Position numbers and translations under genes: made by a program
Notes under the pieces: model-generated
Seen by the model: only the letters and a program-made list of their open reading frames with translations
What the model was told of the DNA's origin: nothing
The model's database searches: none
In this document: positions 8,001-17,247 of the stretch, one piece after another
Layout: each line of letters starts with the position of its first letter
Numbering within the stretch: the stretch's first letter is position 1
Origin: Devosia lacusdianchii
GTDB lineage: Bacteria > Pseudomonadota > Alphaproteobacteria > Rhizobiales > Devosiaceae
Length of the DNA: 64,000 nucleotides
Direction: 5' to 3'
Assembly: GCF_022429625.1 (NCBI RefSeq)
Contig: NZ_CP092483.1
Location: 2,356,001-2,420,000 of the forward strand

Positions 8001-9382
8001 GCATTGCCGCTTCCAACAGGACCAGCATCGACGACCTGATCGACATCGAGCAGCAGCGCTTTGCCGATAACCACCCCCGCTCGCGGGCGCTGTGGGAGGA
8101 AGGCAAGGAGCACTTTCTCTATGGCGGCCCCTCGCACTGGATGCGGCGCTGGGCCGGCGGTTTTCCCGTCTATGTCGAGAGCGCCAAGGGCGCGCGCCTT
8201 ACTGATGTCGATGGCAAGGCCTATGTCGATTTCTGCCTCGGCGATACCGGCGGCATGTGTGGCCATGCGCCCGAGGCGGTCACGGCGGCGGCGGTGGCCC
8301 AATTGCAGCGCGGCACCACAACCATGCTGCCCACCGAAGACAGCCTATGGGTGGGCAAGGAACTGGCGCGCCGCTTCGGCCTGCCCTATTGGACCCTGAC
8401 CACCTCGGCGACGGACGCCAATCGCGGCGCCATCCGCTTCGCTCGCATGGTCACCGGCCGCGACAAGGTGTTGGTTTTTTCCGGCTGCTATCATGGCGGG
8501 GTCGAAGAGGCCCATGTCGAGATCCGCGACGGCAAGGTTGGCCTTCGCAACATGATCCATCCCAATGGCGTCGATCATGCCAGGGTCTCGAAAGTGGTCG
8601 AATTCAACGACGCAGAAGGGCTGAAAGCGGCGCTGGCGGACCGCGACGTCGCGGTGGTGCTGATGGAACCGCTGATGACCAATTTCGGCATGATCCCGGT
8701 GGCGGAGGGCTTTCATGACCTCGTGCGGGAAGAGACGCGAAAGACGGGCACGCTTCTCATCATCGACGAGACCCACACCATATCGAGCGGCCCCGGCGGC
8801 TATACACGTAGCCATGGCCTTGAACCGGACTTCTTCGTCGCCGGCAAGGCGATTGCCGGGGGCATTCCAGCCGGCATATTCGGCGTTTCGCAGGAAACCG
8901 CCGAGCGCATCTGGCAGGCCGTGCCCTATGTCAATCCGCGCCAGCGCCAATCGGCGCATCTGGGCATTGGCGGCACGCTGGCCGGCAATGCGCTGACCAT
9001 CGCCACCATGCGGGCCGTGCTCGAATCCATTCTCACCGAGGCTAATTTCGAGGTGATGATCGCCAATGCGCAGCGGCTTGCCGAGGGTGCACGCGGCATC
9101 ATCGCCAAATACGACCTCCCCTGGCATGTCACCCAGATCGGCGCGCGGGCCGAAATCATGTTCACGCCCGAGCCGCCGCACAATGGCGCCGATGTCATCG
9201 CCACGCGGCGCGGCGACCTCGAAACGCTGCTGCACGCCTTTTACATGAACGAGGGCATTCTGGTGACCCCGTTCCACACCATGTTCCTGATGTGCCCGGC
9301 AACGACAGCGGAGGACGTCGACCACCACACGCGCGTGTTCGAGAAGTTCGTGCAGCGCGCTTCCGCTGCGGGCGTGCTGTGA
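7997..9382 (+). CDS. Class III aminotransferase, glutamate-1-semialdehyde aminomutase-like
   Basis: The 461-residue protein resembles the branch of class III aminotransferases that includes glutamate-1-semialdehyde aminomutase and amino-acid racemase/transaminases: DFCLGDTGGMCGHAPEAV near the N-terminus, FSGCYHGGVEEAHVE, LLIIDETHTISSGPGG and the PLP lysine in FFVAGKAIAGGIPAG. It overlaps the ALDH gene by 4 nt upstream, and its TGA shares one base with the ATG of the next SDR. It differs clearly from the omega-aminotransferase at 2288, so the locus encodes two different transaminases. The amino donor and acceptor are unknown. Confidence 0.88.
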   Translation: MSIAASNRTSIDDLIDIEQQRFADNHPRSRALWEEGKEHFLYGGPSHWMRRWAGGFPVYVESAKGARLTDVDGKAYVDFCLGDTGGMCGHAPEAVTAAAVAQLQRGTTTMLPTEDSLWVGKELARRFGLPYWTLTTSATDANRGAIRFARMVTGRDKVLVFSGCYHGGVEEAHVEIRDGKVGLRNMIHPNGVDHARVSKVVEFNDAEGLKAALADRDVAVVLMEPLMTNFGMIPVAEGFHDLVREETRKTGTLLIIDETHTISSGPGGYTRSHGLEPDFFVAGKAIAGGIPAGIFGVSQETAERIWQAVPYVNPRQRQSAHLGIGGTLAGNALTIATMRAVLESILTEANFEVMIANAQRLAEGARGIIAKYDLPWHVTQIGARAEIMFTPEPPHNGADVIATRRGDLETLLHAFYMNEGILVTPFHTMFLMCPATTAEDVDHHTRVFEKFVQRASAAGVL

Positions 9383-10176
9383 TGGCCTTTGCGCTGGCGG
9401 GCAAGGTAGCGCTGGTTACCGGTGGTGGTCGCGGCATAGGCGCGGCGATCGTCACGCGCTTTGCCGAGGCTGGCGCCAAGGTGATCGTGGCGAACCGGAC
9501 GGTGGAACATGCCGAGGATCTGGCGGACGCGCTGAGCGCGCGCGGGCTCGACGCAGAGCCCCTCCCCCTGCCCGGCACCGGCCGCGCTGAACTGACCCAG
9601 CTTGTCGATGCCATTGCCGAAAAGCATGGGCGGCTCGACATTCTGGTCCACAATGCCGGAGGCTGCCCCTGGGCCAGCCTTGAAGAGCTTGACGAGGAAA
9701 AACTCGACGCCGCGCTCGACATCAACCTCAAGGCGACGTTCTGGCTGGCGCAAGCCGCCATTCCGCACATGAAGCGGCAGGAGCACGGGCGTATCCTCGT
9801 CACCTCATCGGTCTCGGCGCGCGTCGCCATGGGCGGCGGCGCGCATTATTCGGCGGCCAAGGCCGGCGTAAATGCCTTTATCAGAGGCGCGGCGCTAGAA
9901 CTGGCGCGCACCGGCATCACGGTCAATGGCGTCGAGCCCGGCTTCATCGCCAAGCCGGGACGGGGCAAGATGGGGACGCCGGAAATGATGACAAAACTTG
10001 GCGCGGCCATACCCCTGGGGCATATGGGCGAGCCCGATGACATTGCCTATGCCATGCTCTTTCTGGCTTCGGACGAAGCCAAATACATGACCGGCCAGAC
10101 CATCGTGGTCGATGGCGGCTCAACCCTTCCTGAAACCGGCTTTGCCGTGGAAGCGCTCTGGGGAGAGCAGCAATGA
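9382..10176 (+). CDS. Short-chain dehydrogenase/reductase
   Basis: I start at the ATG at 9382 (MAFALAGKVALVTGGGRGIGAA), which shares a base with the upstream stop (TGATG); the longer frame from 9292 lies inside the aminotransferase. The 264-residue protein has the classical SDR elements: cofactor loop TGGGRGIG, NAG at the end of beta-4 (HNAGG), catalytic serine in VTSSVSAR and YxxxK in HYSAAKAG. The PGFI segment and the C-terminal VVDGGSTLPE fit the family. It overlaps the next SDR by 4 nt. Two adjacent SDRs are often two redox steps or paralogs of one step; the substrate is not evident. Confidence 0.9.
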   Translation: MAFALAGKVALVTGGGRGIGAAIVTRFAEAGAKVIVANRTVEHAEDLADALSARGLDAEPLPLPGTGRAELTQLVDAIAEKHGRLDILVHNAGGCPWASLEELDEEKLDAALDINLKATFWLAQAAIPHMKRQEHGRILVTSSVSARVAMGGGAHYSAAKAGVNAFIRGAALELARTGITVNGVEPGFIAKPGRGKMGTPEMMTKLGAAIPLGHMGEPDDIAYAMLFLASDEAKYMTGQTIVVDGGSTLPETGFAVEALWGEQQ

Positions 10177-10946
10177 GTGGTCGCCTCGACGGCAAGACAG
10201 CCCTGATCGTCGGCGCGGCGACCGGCATGGGCCGCGCCACCGCCGAGCGCTTTGCCGCGGAAGGCGCCAATGTCGCGCTGTTCGGGCTCGGCGGCGCGCT
10301 GCTCGATGACGTGGCACACATAACCAAAGGGCGGGCGGTGCATGGCGATGTCACCAAACGGGCAGAGGTGGAGGCAGCCGTTGCGGGCTGCACGGGCAGA
10401 CTCGACATCGTAGTCAACGCGGCGGGCATTATCCTCGCCGATGATCCCGAAACAGTGACCGATGAAGGCTGGGAACGCACCTTTGCCGTTAACACGACGG
10501 GCGCCATGAATGTATGCCGCGCGGCGCTGCCGCTGCTCCGGCAGCGGGGCGGCGCCATCGTCAATATCGCCTCGGTCGCGGCCTTCAATAGCGGCCCCGG
10601 CATGGCTAGCTATGCCGCGAGCAAGGCGGCCCTGGTGGCCTATACCCGCTCCATCGCCAATGCCCATGGGGCCGAGGGCGTCCGCGCCAATGTGCTCGCG
10701 CCGGGCTGGGTCAGGACGCCGATGAGCGAGATGGAAATGGACGAACTGGCCCACCGCAATGGGACGAGCCGCGAGGAAGAATTCGAGTTGGTGCGCCAGC
10801 GCATCGGCCTCAAGCGCATCGCCGATGCTCCCGAAATAGCTGCTTGCTGCCTGTTTCTCGCCAGCGACGAGGCTTCGTTCGTAACCGGTGCAGTTCTGCT
10901 GGCCGATGGCGGCGGGCGCGCGCCGGTGAGCCATCGGGCGGTGTAG
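10173..10946 (+). CDS. Short-chain dehydrogenase/reductase
   Basis: This 257-residue SDR is the last gene of the ALDH operon, starting within the stop of the previous SDR. It shows the cofactor loop (GAATGMG), NAAG, the catalytic serine in NIASVAAF and YAASK, then APGWVRTPM and the C-terminal LADGG motif. It is only moderately similar to its neighbour, so the two probably act on different intermediates rather than being a recent duplication. A 64-nt gap separates it from the next gene, a TTG-started AraC regulator. Confidence 0.9.
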   Translation: MSGRLDGKTALIVGAATGMGRATAERFAAEGANVALFGLGGALLDDVAHITKGRAVHGDVTKRAEVEAAVAGCTGRLDIVVNAAGIILADDPETVTDEGWERTFAVNTTGAMNVCRAALPLLRQRGGAIVNIASVAAFNSGPGMASYAASKAALVAYTRSIANAHGAEGVRANVLAPGWVRTPMSEMEMDELAHRNGTSREEEFELVRQRIGLKRIADAPEIAACCLFLASDEASFVTGAVLLADGGGRAPVSHRAV

Positions 10947-11010
10947 GACTTGACCCGAGCGATCGGGCGCTGTTCTGTCTGATCCTGTCCAACGGCTGTG
11001 GGAGGCGGAG

Positions 11011-11964
11011 TTGGAACTGTTGCATAATCAGAGCCTTGTCCGGCAGAACTGGACCGCGACGCCCTATGAGCAATGGGCCGACGATCTCCATTCGATCTGC
11101 GGCCACTTCAACCCGGTCACCATGGCCCGTGGGGACAAGGTTTTCGGGGCCGCGAGGGGTATCGATGTGGGAGGCATGAGCTTTGCCCATGTCTCCAACA
11201 ATCTCGATCGCGTCCATCGCTCGATGGAGGACATCAGGCGCGACAGCAATGAGCACCTGTTCCTGATCGTCCAGATAGAGGGCTGGTGCGGGGTGGAGCA
11301 TTTTGGACGGCAGAACCGGCTGGAGGTCGGCGACTGCATCCTGGTGGATTCAACCAGGCCCACGACCTTCCATTTCGAGGGGCAGTTTTCCAACCACCTC
11401 TCCATGCATTTGCCGCGCCAGGTGATGTATTCCGATGTGCGGATCGACTTCGACATTGCACGGAAGCTGAGTTCCGGCGATCCCATGGCGATTATGCTGC
11501 GCGCCCTCATCGCCAAGATCATGTCGGCCCCAGCCTCCAGCGCCGGCTCGTCGCATTTGCGCGAATTGATCTTCAATGCCACGCGCCAGGCCTTCATTTC
11601 CGAGGGTGAACCGGAACCGGTTGGCGTCAATGATGGCGCGACCAGGCGCCTCGAAATCGTCGATGTGCTGATCGACCGACACCTGACTGACAGCGAACTC
11701 GGGGCCAAGTGGCTTGCGACGCAGGTTGGTGTTTCGATCAGGACCCTGCAGGAAGATTTTCAAGGGCTCGGGGTGACCTGCACCACCGTCATCCGCGACA
11801 AGCGGCTCCGCCTCGCGCGGGAAAAGATCGAGCAGATCCGCAGCGGGCAATCCAACCTGACCATTGCCGAAGTGGCCTATTCCACCGGGTTCAACGACAT
11901 CTCCTATTTCAACCGCAGTTTTAAGGAGATGTTTGACTGCGCCCCGCGGGAGCTGCTGCGCTGA
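11011..11964 (+). CDS. AraC-family transcriptional regulator (TTG start)
   Basis: The best start is a TTG at 11011 directly behind GGAGGCGGAG; no ATG fits the upstream end better. The 317-residue protein has an AraC-binding-like sensor domain over about residues 1-200 (DSTRPTTFHFEG) and a C-terminal double helix-turn-helix ending in EVAYSTGFNDISYFNRSF and a CAPRELLR tail. It precedes the ALDH-GMC pair by 101 nt and probably controls it, together with the second AraC gene at 15088. Alternatively it could be the last gene of the SDR operon. The effector is unknown. Confidence 0.88.
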   Translation: MELLHNQSLVRQNWTATPYEQWADDLHSICGHFNPVTMARGDKVFGAARGIDVGGMSFAHVSNNLDRVHRSMEDIRRDSNEHLFLIVQIEGWCGVEHFGRQNRLEVGDCILVDSTRPTTFHFEGQFSNHLSMHLPRQVMYSDVRIDFDIARKLSSGDPMAIMLRALIAKIMSAPASSAGSSHLRELIFNATRQAFISEGEPEPVGVNDGATRRLEIVDVLIDRHLTDSELGAKWLATQVGVSIRTLQEDFQGLGVTCTTVIRDKRLRLAREKIEQIRSGQSNLTIAEVAYSTGFNDISYFNRSFKEMFDCAPRELLR

Positions 11965-12065
11965 GCCTCCACCGCGCTTTTGTCCAAATCGAGCCGCGCC
12001 CGTTTCCAAGACGGGGCCAATTCACCGTCCCATAGTGCTCCCAAAATTCGGGGGAGAAACCGGAC

Positions 12066-13472
12066 ATGAATTCTTACAACCTCTTCATTGGCGGCCGGTC
12101 TGTGCCGACGGCCCAGCATGCCGAAGTCAAAAATCCGTCGACGGGGGAAGTCGTCGGCCTGATGCCGTTGGCGAGCACCGCGCAACTCGACGAGGCCGTC
12201 GCTGCCGCACGCGAGGCCTTTAAGAGCTGGAGCAAGACCGATGACGCGGCGCGGCAACGCGCCTGCCACGCCATCGCAGATCTGATCCAGGCCAATTCCG
12301 AAGACATTGCCCAGCTTCTGACCCGCGAACAGGGCAAGCCGCTCAATGGCCTGGGCTCGCGCTTTGAAATGGGAGGCGCCTACGCCTGGACGCGCGCCAC
12401 CGCTGATCTCGTCCTGCCCGTGGAGGTTTTGCAGGATAGCCCGGACGGAAGGGTGGAACTGCACCGCAAGCCCATCGGCGTTGTCGGCTCGATCACGCCG
12501 TGGAATTGGCCGGTGATGATCGCCTGCTGGCACATCATCCCGGCAGTGCGCGCGGGCAATACCGTGGTGATCAAGCCATCTCCTTTGACGCCGCTTTCCA
12601 CCATTCGGCTTGTCGAGCTGATCAACCAGGTCTTGCCGCCGGGCGTCGTCAATGTAGTCACCGGCGATAACAGCATCGGGGCAGCGCTTTCGGCCCATCC
12701 CGATATTGCCAAGATGACCTTTACCGGCTCGACCGAGACCGGCAAGAAGATCATGTCTTCGGCCGTTGCGACGCTGAAACGCCTGACGCTTGAACTCGGT
12801 GGCAATGATGCCGGCATCGTGTTGCCCGATGCCGACCCCAAGGCGATTGCCGAGGGACTGTTCTGGGGCGCCTTCATCAACAATGGCCAGACCTGTGCGG
12901 CGCTGAAGCGCCTCTATGTGCATGACAGCATCTATGACGCGGTCTGCGAGGCGCTGGTTGACTTTGCACGCACCGTGCCGGTGGGCGATGGGCAGGACGA
13001 AGCCAATCTGCTGGGGCCGGTGCAGAACGAAATGCAGTTCAACAAGGTGCGCGACATGGTGGAGGACGCCAGGGCCAAGGGCGGGCGCGTTCTTCTCGGC
13101 GGCACGCCGGGCAATGGGCCCGGCTACTTTTATCCCATTACGCTTGTGGCCGATGTCGATCATGGCGTGTGGCTCGTGGACGACGAGCAGTTCGGGCCGG
13201 TGCTACCGATCATCCGCTATAGCGATGTCGACGAGGTCATTGCCCGCGCCAATGCCAATCCGGCGGGGCTCGGCGGTTCGATCTGGTCGGCCGATGCCGC
13301 CAAGGCCAAGCACTATGCCACCCAGCTCGAATGCGGCTCGGTCTGGATCAACAAGCATGGCGCCATCCAGCCCAATGCACCCTTTGGCGGGGTCAAGCAA
13401 TCCGGCTTCGGCGTCGAATTCGGCGCGGACGGGTTGAAGGAATTCACCATTCCCCAGGCGGTGCTGAGCTGA
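12066..13472 (+). CDS. Aldehyde dehydrogenase family protein
   Basis: The 468-residue ALDH begins MNSYNLFIGGR behind GGGGGAGAAACC. Key elements are TPWNWPVMIACWHIIPAV, the general base in LELGGNDAG, the catalytic cysteine in NNGQTCAALKRLYV and the C-terminal APFGGVKQSGFGVE. The GGND variant places it in the group often annotated as aldehyde dehydrogenases acting on aliphatic or glycol-derived aldehydes. The GMC oxidoreductase starts 2 nt after its stop, so an alcohol to aldehyde to acid sequence is likely. It is distinct from the ALDH at 6516. Confidence 0.92.
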   Translation: MNSYNLFIGGRSVPTAQHAEVKNPSTGEVVGLMPLASTAQLDEAVAAAREAFKSWSKTDDAARQRACHAIADLIQANSEDIAQLLTREQGKPLNGLGSRFEMGGAYAWTRATADLVLPVEVLQDSPDGRVELHRKPIGVVGSITPWNWPVMIACWHIIPAVRAGNTVVIKPSPLTPLSTIRLVELINQVLPPGVVNVVTGDNSIGAALSAHPDIAKMTFTGSTETGKKIMSSAVATLKRLTLELGGNDAGIVLPDADPKAIAEGLFWGAFINNGQTCAALKRLYVHDSIYDAVCEALVDFARTVPVGDGQDEANLLGPVQNEMQFNKVRDMVEDARAKGGRVLLGGTPGNGPGYFYPITLVADVDHGVWLVDDEQFGPVLPIIRYSDVDEVIARANANPAGLGGSIWSADAAKAKHYATQLECGSVWINKHGAIQPNAPFGGVKQSGFGVEFGADGLKEFTIPQAVLS

Positions 13473-13474
13473 CC

Positions 13475-15070
13475 ATGGCCCAGTTCGACTATGTCATCGT
13501 CGGTGGCGGATCGGCCGGTTGCGTGCTGGCAAACCGGCTCTCGGAAAACCCCGCGCATAGCGTCCTGCTGATTGAATCCGGCAAGCGCGACAGCGATCCC
13601 TGGATCCACATCCCGGCGACATTCTTCAAGGTTATCGGCAAGGGCGAAGCCATCCACCCCTATGCTTCCGAGCCCGAGCCGGGCCTCAATGGAAGGCCCA
13701 GTATCGTACCGCAGGGCAATGTGCTGGGCGGCGGCAGTTCGGTGAACGCGATGATCTATATTCGCGGCCATCGCAACGACTATGACCTTTGGGCCGAACA
13801 GGGCTGCAAGGGCTGGTCCTATGACGATGTGCTGCCGGCCTTCAAATCGCTCGAGAACAACGAAACGCTCGATGGGCCTTTCCATGGGCGCAAGGGCAGC
13901 CTCTTCGTCTCCAACCCGCGCCACCGCCACCCGCTGAGCCAGGCCTTTGTCACCGCCGCCACCGAGGCCGGCATTCCCGCCAATGCCGATTTCAACGGCG
14001 AGAACCAGGCCGGCGCCGGCTTCTATCAAAGCACCACGCACAATGGCCGGCGCTGGAGCTCAGCTCAGGCCTTTTTGCGCGAGGCCGAGCAACGAAAAAA
14101 CCTGACCATTCTTACCGAAGCCAGGGTACAGCGCATTGTCATCGTCGACAAACGCGCCGTTGCAGTGGAATTGCAGGATGGCACAAGGCACGAGGCGCGG
14201 CGCGAGATCGCGCTCACGGCCGGCGCTATCGCCACGCCGCGCATCTTGCAGCTTTCCGGCATCGGTAATGGGGAGGAGCTGTCGGCCCTCGGCATTGCGG
14301 TGGCGGCCGATCTGCCTGGCGTGGGCGAGAATTATCAGGATCATCTGGAAGTGCCCGTGCAGGGTGAGACGCGCGACCCGCTCTCCATCCTCGGTCACGA
14401 CAAGGGAATTACCGCCGCCCTCCACATGCTCAACTACCTGGTGCGGCGCCGGGGCCTGCTCACCTCCAATGTCGTGGAATGCGGCGGCTTTGTTGACACA
14501 TCGGGCACAGGCCAGCCGGATGTGCAATTCCACGTGCTGCCGACGCTGATCGGCTTTGTCGATCGCGAACCCGAGCCCGGGCATGGGCTCTCGATCAATC
14601 CCTGCTTCCTGCGTCCGCACTCGCGCGGCACGATCAAGCTGCGCTCGGCCGATCCGCGCGAAAAGCCGCTGTTCAATGCCAATGCGCTCTCGGACCCGGC
14701 GGATGTGGAAACGCTGGTGCGCGCGGTGAAGCTCAGCATCCACATTCTGGAAGCGCCCGCCCTGAAACGCATCCTGAAGCGCCGCGTCCTGCCCAAGTCC
14801 GGCATCGAAAGCGATCCGCAAGCCCTACGCGACTATATCAGGCAAACGGCCAAGACCGTGTTCCATCCCTCGGGAACCGCCCGCATGGGCGCTCGCGAAG
14901 ACCGCATGGCTGTGGTGGGACCGGACCTCAAGGTTCATGGCATCGAAGGCCTGCGCGTTTGCGACGCCTCGGTGATGCCCACCCTGGTCTCGGGCAATAC
15001 CAACGCCCCGGTTATGATGATCGCAGCGCGAGCCGCCGCCTTCATGACCGGCAAAGCCATGGCGCACTGA
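13475..15070 (+). CDS. GMC-family FAD-dependent alcohol/choline dehydrogenase-like oxidoreductase
   Basis: The start is the ATG at 13475 (MAQFDYVIVGGGSAGCVLANRL); the longer frame from 13331 overlaps the ALDH. The 531 residues fit the family. Visible are the N-terminal FAD-binding GGGSAGC, the GMC signature around GNVLGGGSSVNAMIYIRG, the substrate-side catalytic histidine in FHPSGTARMG and the C-terminal NTNAPVMMIAARAA. The enzyme oxidises a primary alcohol and passes electrons to a quinone or oxygen. It lies 2 nt after an aldehyde dehydrogenase, which would remove the product. Choline dehydrogenase is the best-known relative, but no betaine genes are nearby, so I leave the substrate open. 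Confidence 0.92.
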   Translation: MAQFDYVIVGGGSAGCVLANRLSENPAHSVLLIESGKRDSDPWIHIPATFFKVIGKGEAIHPYASEPEPGLNGRPSIVPQGNVLGGGSSVNAMIYIRGHRNDYDLWAEQGCKGWSYDDVLPAFKSLENNETLDGPFHGRKGSLFVSNPRHRHPLSQAFVTAATEAGIPANADFNGENQAGAGFYQSTTHNGRRWSSAQAFLREAEQRKNLTILTEARVQRIVIVDKRAVAVELQDGTRHEARREIALTAGAIATPRILQLSGIGNGEELSALGIAVAADLPGVGENYQDHLEVPVQGETRDPLSILGHDKGITAALHMLNYLVRRRGLLTSNVVECGGFVDTSGTGQPDVQFHVLPTLIGFVDREPEPGHGLSINPCFLRPHSRGTIKLRSADPREKPLFNANALSDPADVETLVRAVKLSIHILEAPALKRILKRRVLPKSGIESDPQALRDYIRQTAKTVFHPSGTARMGAREDRMAVVGPDLKVHGIEGLRVCDASVMPTLVSGNTNAPVMMIAARAAAFMTGKAMAH

Positions 15071-15087
15071 AACGGAGAGACACAACC

Positions 15088-16026
15088 TTGGCCGAAACCC
15101 TGCTCGAGCGTGGCACCGGCCGGGATTTTGGCCGGGTCGCCCAAAACCTCTTCGGCAATGTGCGCCTCGATTTTCTGGGCGGCAGCGATGCCGACAGCGA
15201 CCTGACTTCGGTGCGCCTCGGCGAGTGCCGGCTATCCCGGCTCTCGGCGGGCGCCCACCTCGTCTTTGGTGAGGATGTCGCGCGCCATTCCTATGCCCCG
15301 GATGCGATCAAACTGATCATCCAGTCGCGCGGCCTTTCGGAAATTGTGCAGGGCGGACGAAAAGCGCTCATCAGCCGGGATGCGGCCATCATCTACGACC
15401 CGACACGACCCTATATGCTCGCCAATCCCGAGCCGGTGGAATTGCTACTGCTGCAAATCCCCCGCGCCGCCCTGCCCGCGGAAACGGTCGCGGGCCTTGC
15501 TCAACCGCGCACCGCCGGCCCAAGCCAATTGGGCCTGCAAGCCGTGCTGCTTTCCCTGATGCGCTCGACCTTCAACGAGGTTGAACGGCTCGATGCTGTT
15601 GCCCGCGCCAGTATCGGCCAGACCATGGCTGGCCTCGTGCGCACAATGCTTGAGGCTGATCCCATGAGCGAGGAGAATGACACGACAGGCCTCGACTTGC
15701 TGCGCCGCCGCGTGGAAGCCTATTTTCGGGCCAATCTTGACCGCAGCGATCTCTCCATTGCCGAGGTGGCCCGCCGCATGGGCTGCACGCCGCGCTATGT
15801 GTTTCGCGCCTTCGCTGCAGAGGCCACGACGCCTTCGGACTATCTCTGGAACCTTCGGCTCGAAGCGGCGCATCAGCGCCTGCTCTCCGTCCAATATGCC
15901 GGTCAATCCATTTCGGAGATTGCCTTTGGCGTCGGCTATTCCTCCAGCGCGCATTTTTCTCGCGCTTTCCGCAGCCGCTACGATATGGCCCCCCGCGACC
16001 TCCGCCGAGAGGCGGAAGGTCGCTGA
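15088..16026 (+). CDS. AraC-family transcriptional regulator, AraC-binding-like domain (TTG start)
   Basis: I choose the TTG at 15088, 17 nt after the GMC stop and preceded by GGAGAGA; the frame is open further upstream but lies inside the GMC gene. The 312-residue product has a sensor domain with an N-terminal cupin-like fold (DAIKLIIQSRGLSEIVQGG) and a C-terminal AraC helix-turn-helix pair (IAEVARRMGCTPRYVFRAF and ISEIAFGVGYSSSAHFSRAF). It is translated from the same transcript as ALDH and GMC, so it probably autoregulates the alcohol oxidation unit. Why two AraC regulators bracket one enzyme pair is not clear. Confidence 0.88.
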   Translation: MAETLLERGTGRDFGRVAQNLFGNVRLDFLGGSDADSDLTSVRLGECRLSRLSAGAHLVFGEDVARHSYAPDAIKLIIQSRGLSEIVQGGRKALISRDAAIIYDPTRPYMLANPEPVELLLLQIPRAALPAETVAGLAQPRTAGPSQLGLQAVLLSLMRSTFNEVERLDAVARASIGQTMAGLVRTMLEADPMSEENDTTGLDLLRRRVEAYFRANLDRSDLSIAEVARRMGCTPRYVFRAFAAEATTPSDYLWNLRLEAAHQRLLSVQYAGQSISEIAFGVGYSSSAHFSRAFRSRYDMAPRDLRREAEGR

Positions 16027-16039
16027 GGATTTTACCCGG

Positions 16040-16429
16040 CTAGCGCATCGCCTCGGCGACCCGCAGCGTATCGGTGAACTGTTCAAAACGCCTTAGCAGG
16101 CCACCATTGGCGCCCCAGACATGGACGACACGGGCATTGAAAGTCTTGCCGGTGCCCTTGTGCTTGGCCGTATAGGTGCCGATGGCCACGGCATCGTCAC
16201 CGGCATCGAGTAGGCGTTCGAGCGTGAAGGTATAGCCATCGAATTGCTGGCCAAGCACCTCGAAGACATTTTTGAAGATTTCGTCCTTGCCGACATAAGT
16301 GCCAGCGCAGGGAAAACCATCCATTTCCGTCCAGCGGCAGTCGGGCGCTATATCGGCCAGCATGCCCTCGAGGTCATGACGCAGATTGGCGTCGTAATGG
16401 GCTCTAGCGAGTTCATAGGTGCTGCGCAT
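16040..16429 (-). CDS. SnoaL-like/NTF2-fold small protein
   Basis: The 129-residue product (ATG at 16429; a GTG one codon earlier is also possible) has the NTF2/SnoaL pattern: an N-terminal helix (YELARAHYDANLRHDLEGMLADIAPDCRWTE), FPCAGTYVGKDEIF and a run of strands with IGTYTAKHKGTGK and FNARVVHVWG. Its ribosome site AGGA overlaps the stop of the MoaF-like gene, 12 nt upstream, so it is the third gene of that operon. Members act as isomerases, hydrolases or binding proteins for small hydrophobic molecules. The role here is unknown. Confidence 0.8.
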   Translation of the reverse strand: MRSTYELARAHYDANLRHDLEGMLADIAPDCRWTEMDGFPCAGTYVGKDEIFKNVFEVLGQQFDGYTFTLERLLDAGDDAVAIGTYTAKHKGTGKTFNARVVHVWGANGGLLRRFEQFTDTLRVAEAMR

Positions 16430-16441
16430 CACTGAAAATCC

Positions 16442-17230
16442 TCAGACCGGGTCCTGGCCCGGCAGGTAGAAGGTGGTTGAAGCTCTGCGGATAAGGGCGC
16501 CGGCCGGGCTGTTCTGGATGCGACCATCCCCGGTAATGCCGAGGAACTTGCCGGTAGAGCGCATATCTTTGAAATTGTAGAAGAAGGTCGAAGCGACCGC
16601 GATCTTGAACTCGCGGAAGGTGAAGACGTATTGGTCTTCGTCGAACTTGTAGGTTGTGGTCAGATCGACATCGCCATGGCCGCGCTGCACCCCCACCAGG
16701 CACTGCCAACAATAGCGTTGCGAGGACAGATAGGTGTGCTCATAGACATGATTGGGGCTATAGGTGAAATGCGCGCGCAGTCCGATGAGGTCGCGCGTTT
16801 CCGCCGGTACCGGTCCAGTCGGAGGGACCGACGTGTCACCGACAGTGCCGGCGCGAAAAACCTGCGCCACCTGAGGCTCGCCAACGGAAGCATCCTTGTC
16901 GCGCACGATGGAATAGATCGACAGCGCGCGGCGTGAAGCGGTGTTGATGACAATGGTTTCCGCCTCGGTGGGGCGGGCGGCGAAGATGATCTCGACGAAA
17001 TAGGTGCTTGGAGCGACCGCGACGACTTCGCAGGTATCCTCGGCGCTCGCGCCGCCATCGGACCATGTGACCTTGCCCTTGGCAAAGCCGAGGCTGAGCA
17101 CGCGCCCATCCTCGAAGGTCACTGTATGGCTGGCGCCAACCAGCGCGTCGCTCGCCGGCAACCGATTGGTGTCGATGCCATAGGCGAACTGATCGTAGGT
17201 TTTCCAATCCTTGGGGTTTTCGACCGCCAT
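16442..17230 (-). CDS. MoaF-like protein (molybdenum cofactor biosynthesis F family)
   Basis: The start is the ATG at 17230 (MAVENPKDWKTYDQFAYG) behind GGAGGAGATAATT; the longer frame runs into the SDR. The 262 residues split into an N-terminal beta domain and a C-terminal domain whose pattern RYCWQCL followed by YKFDEDQYVFTFREF and FKDMRSTGKFLGI matches my memory of the MoaF C-terminal family. The MoaF name comes from the Klebsiella monoamine (moa) regulon and does not prove a role in molybdopterin synthesis. Its neighbours, an SDR and an NTF2-fold protein, suggest small-molecule catabolism. Family call moderately sure; activity unknown. Confidence 0.68.
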   Translation of the reverse strand: MAVENPKDWKTYDQFAYGIDTNRLPASDALVGASHTVTFEDGRVLSLGFAKGKVTWSDGGASAEDTCEVVAVAPSTYFVEIIFAARPTEAETIVINTASRRALSIYSIVRDKDASVGEPQVAQVFRAGTVGDTSVPPTGPVPAETRDLIGLRAHFTYSPNHVYEHTYLSSQRYCWQCLVGVQRGHGDVDLTTTYKFDEDQYVFTFREFKIAVASTFFYNFKDMRSTGKFLGITGDGRIQNSPAGALIRRASTTFYLPGQDPV

Positions 17231-17247
17231 AATTATCTCCTCCAGAC

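Noticed and set aside
11904..13163. 419-residue minus-strand ORF
   Set aside because: Antisense of the ALDH gene at 12066, without motifs.
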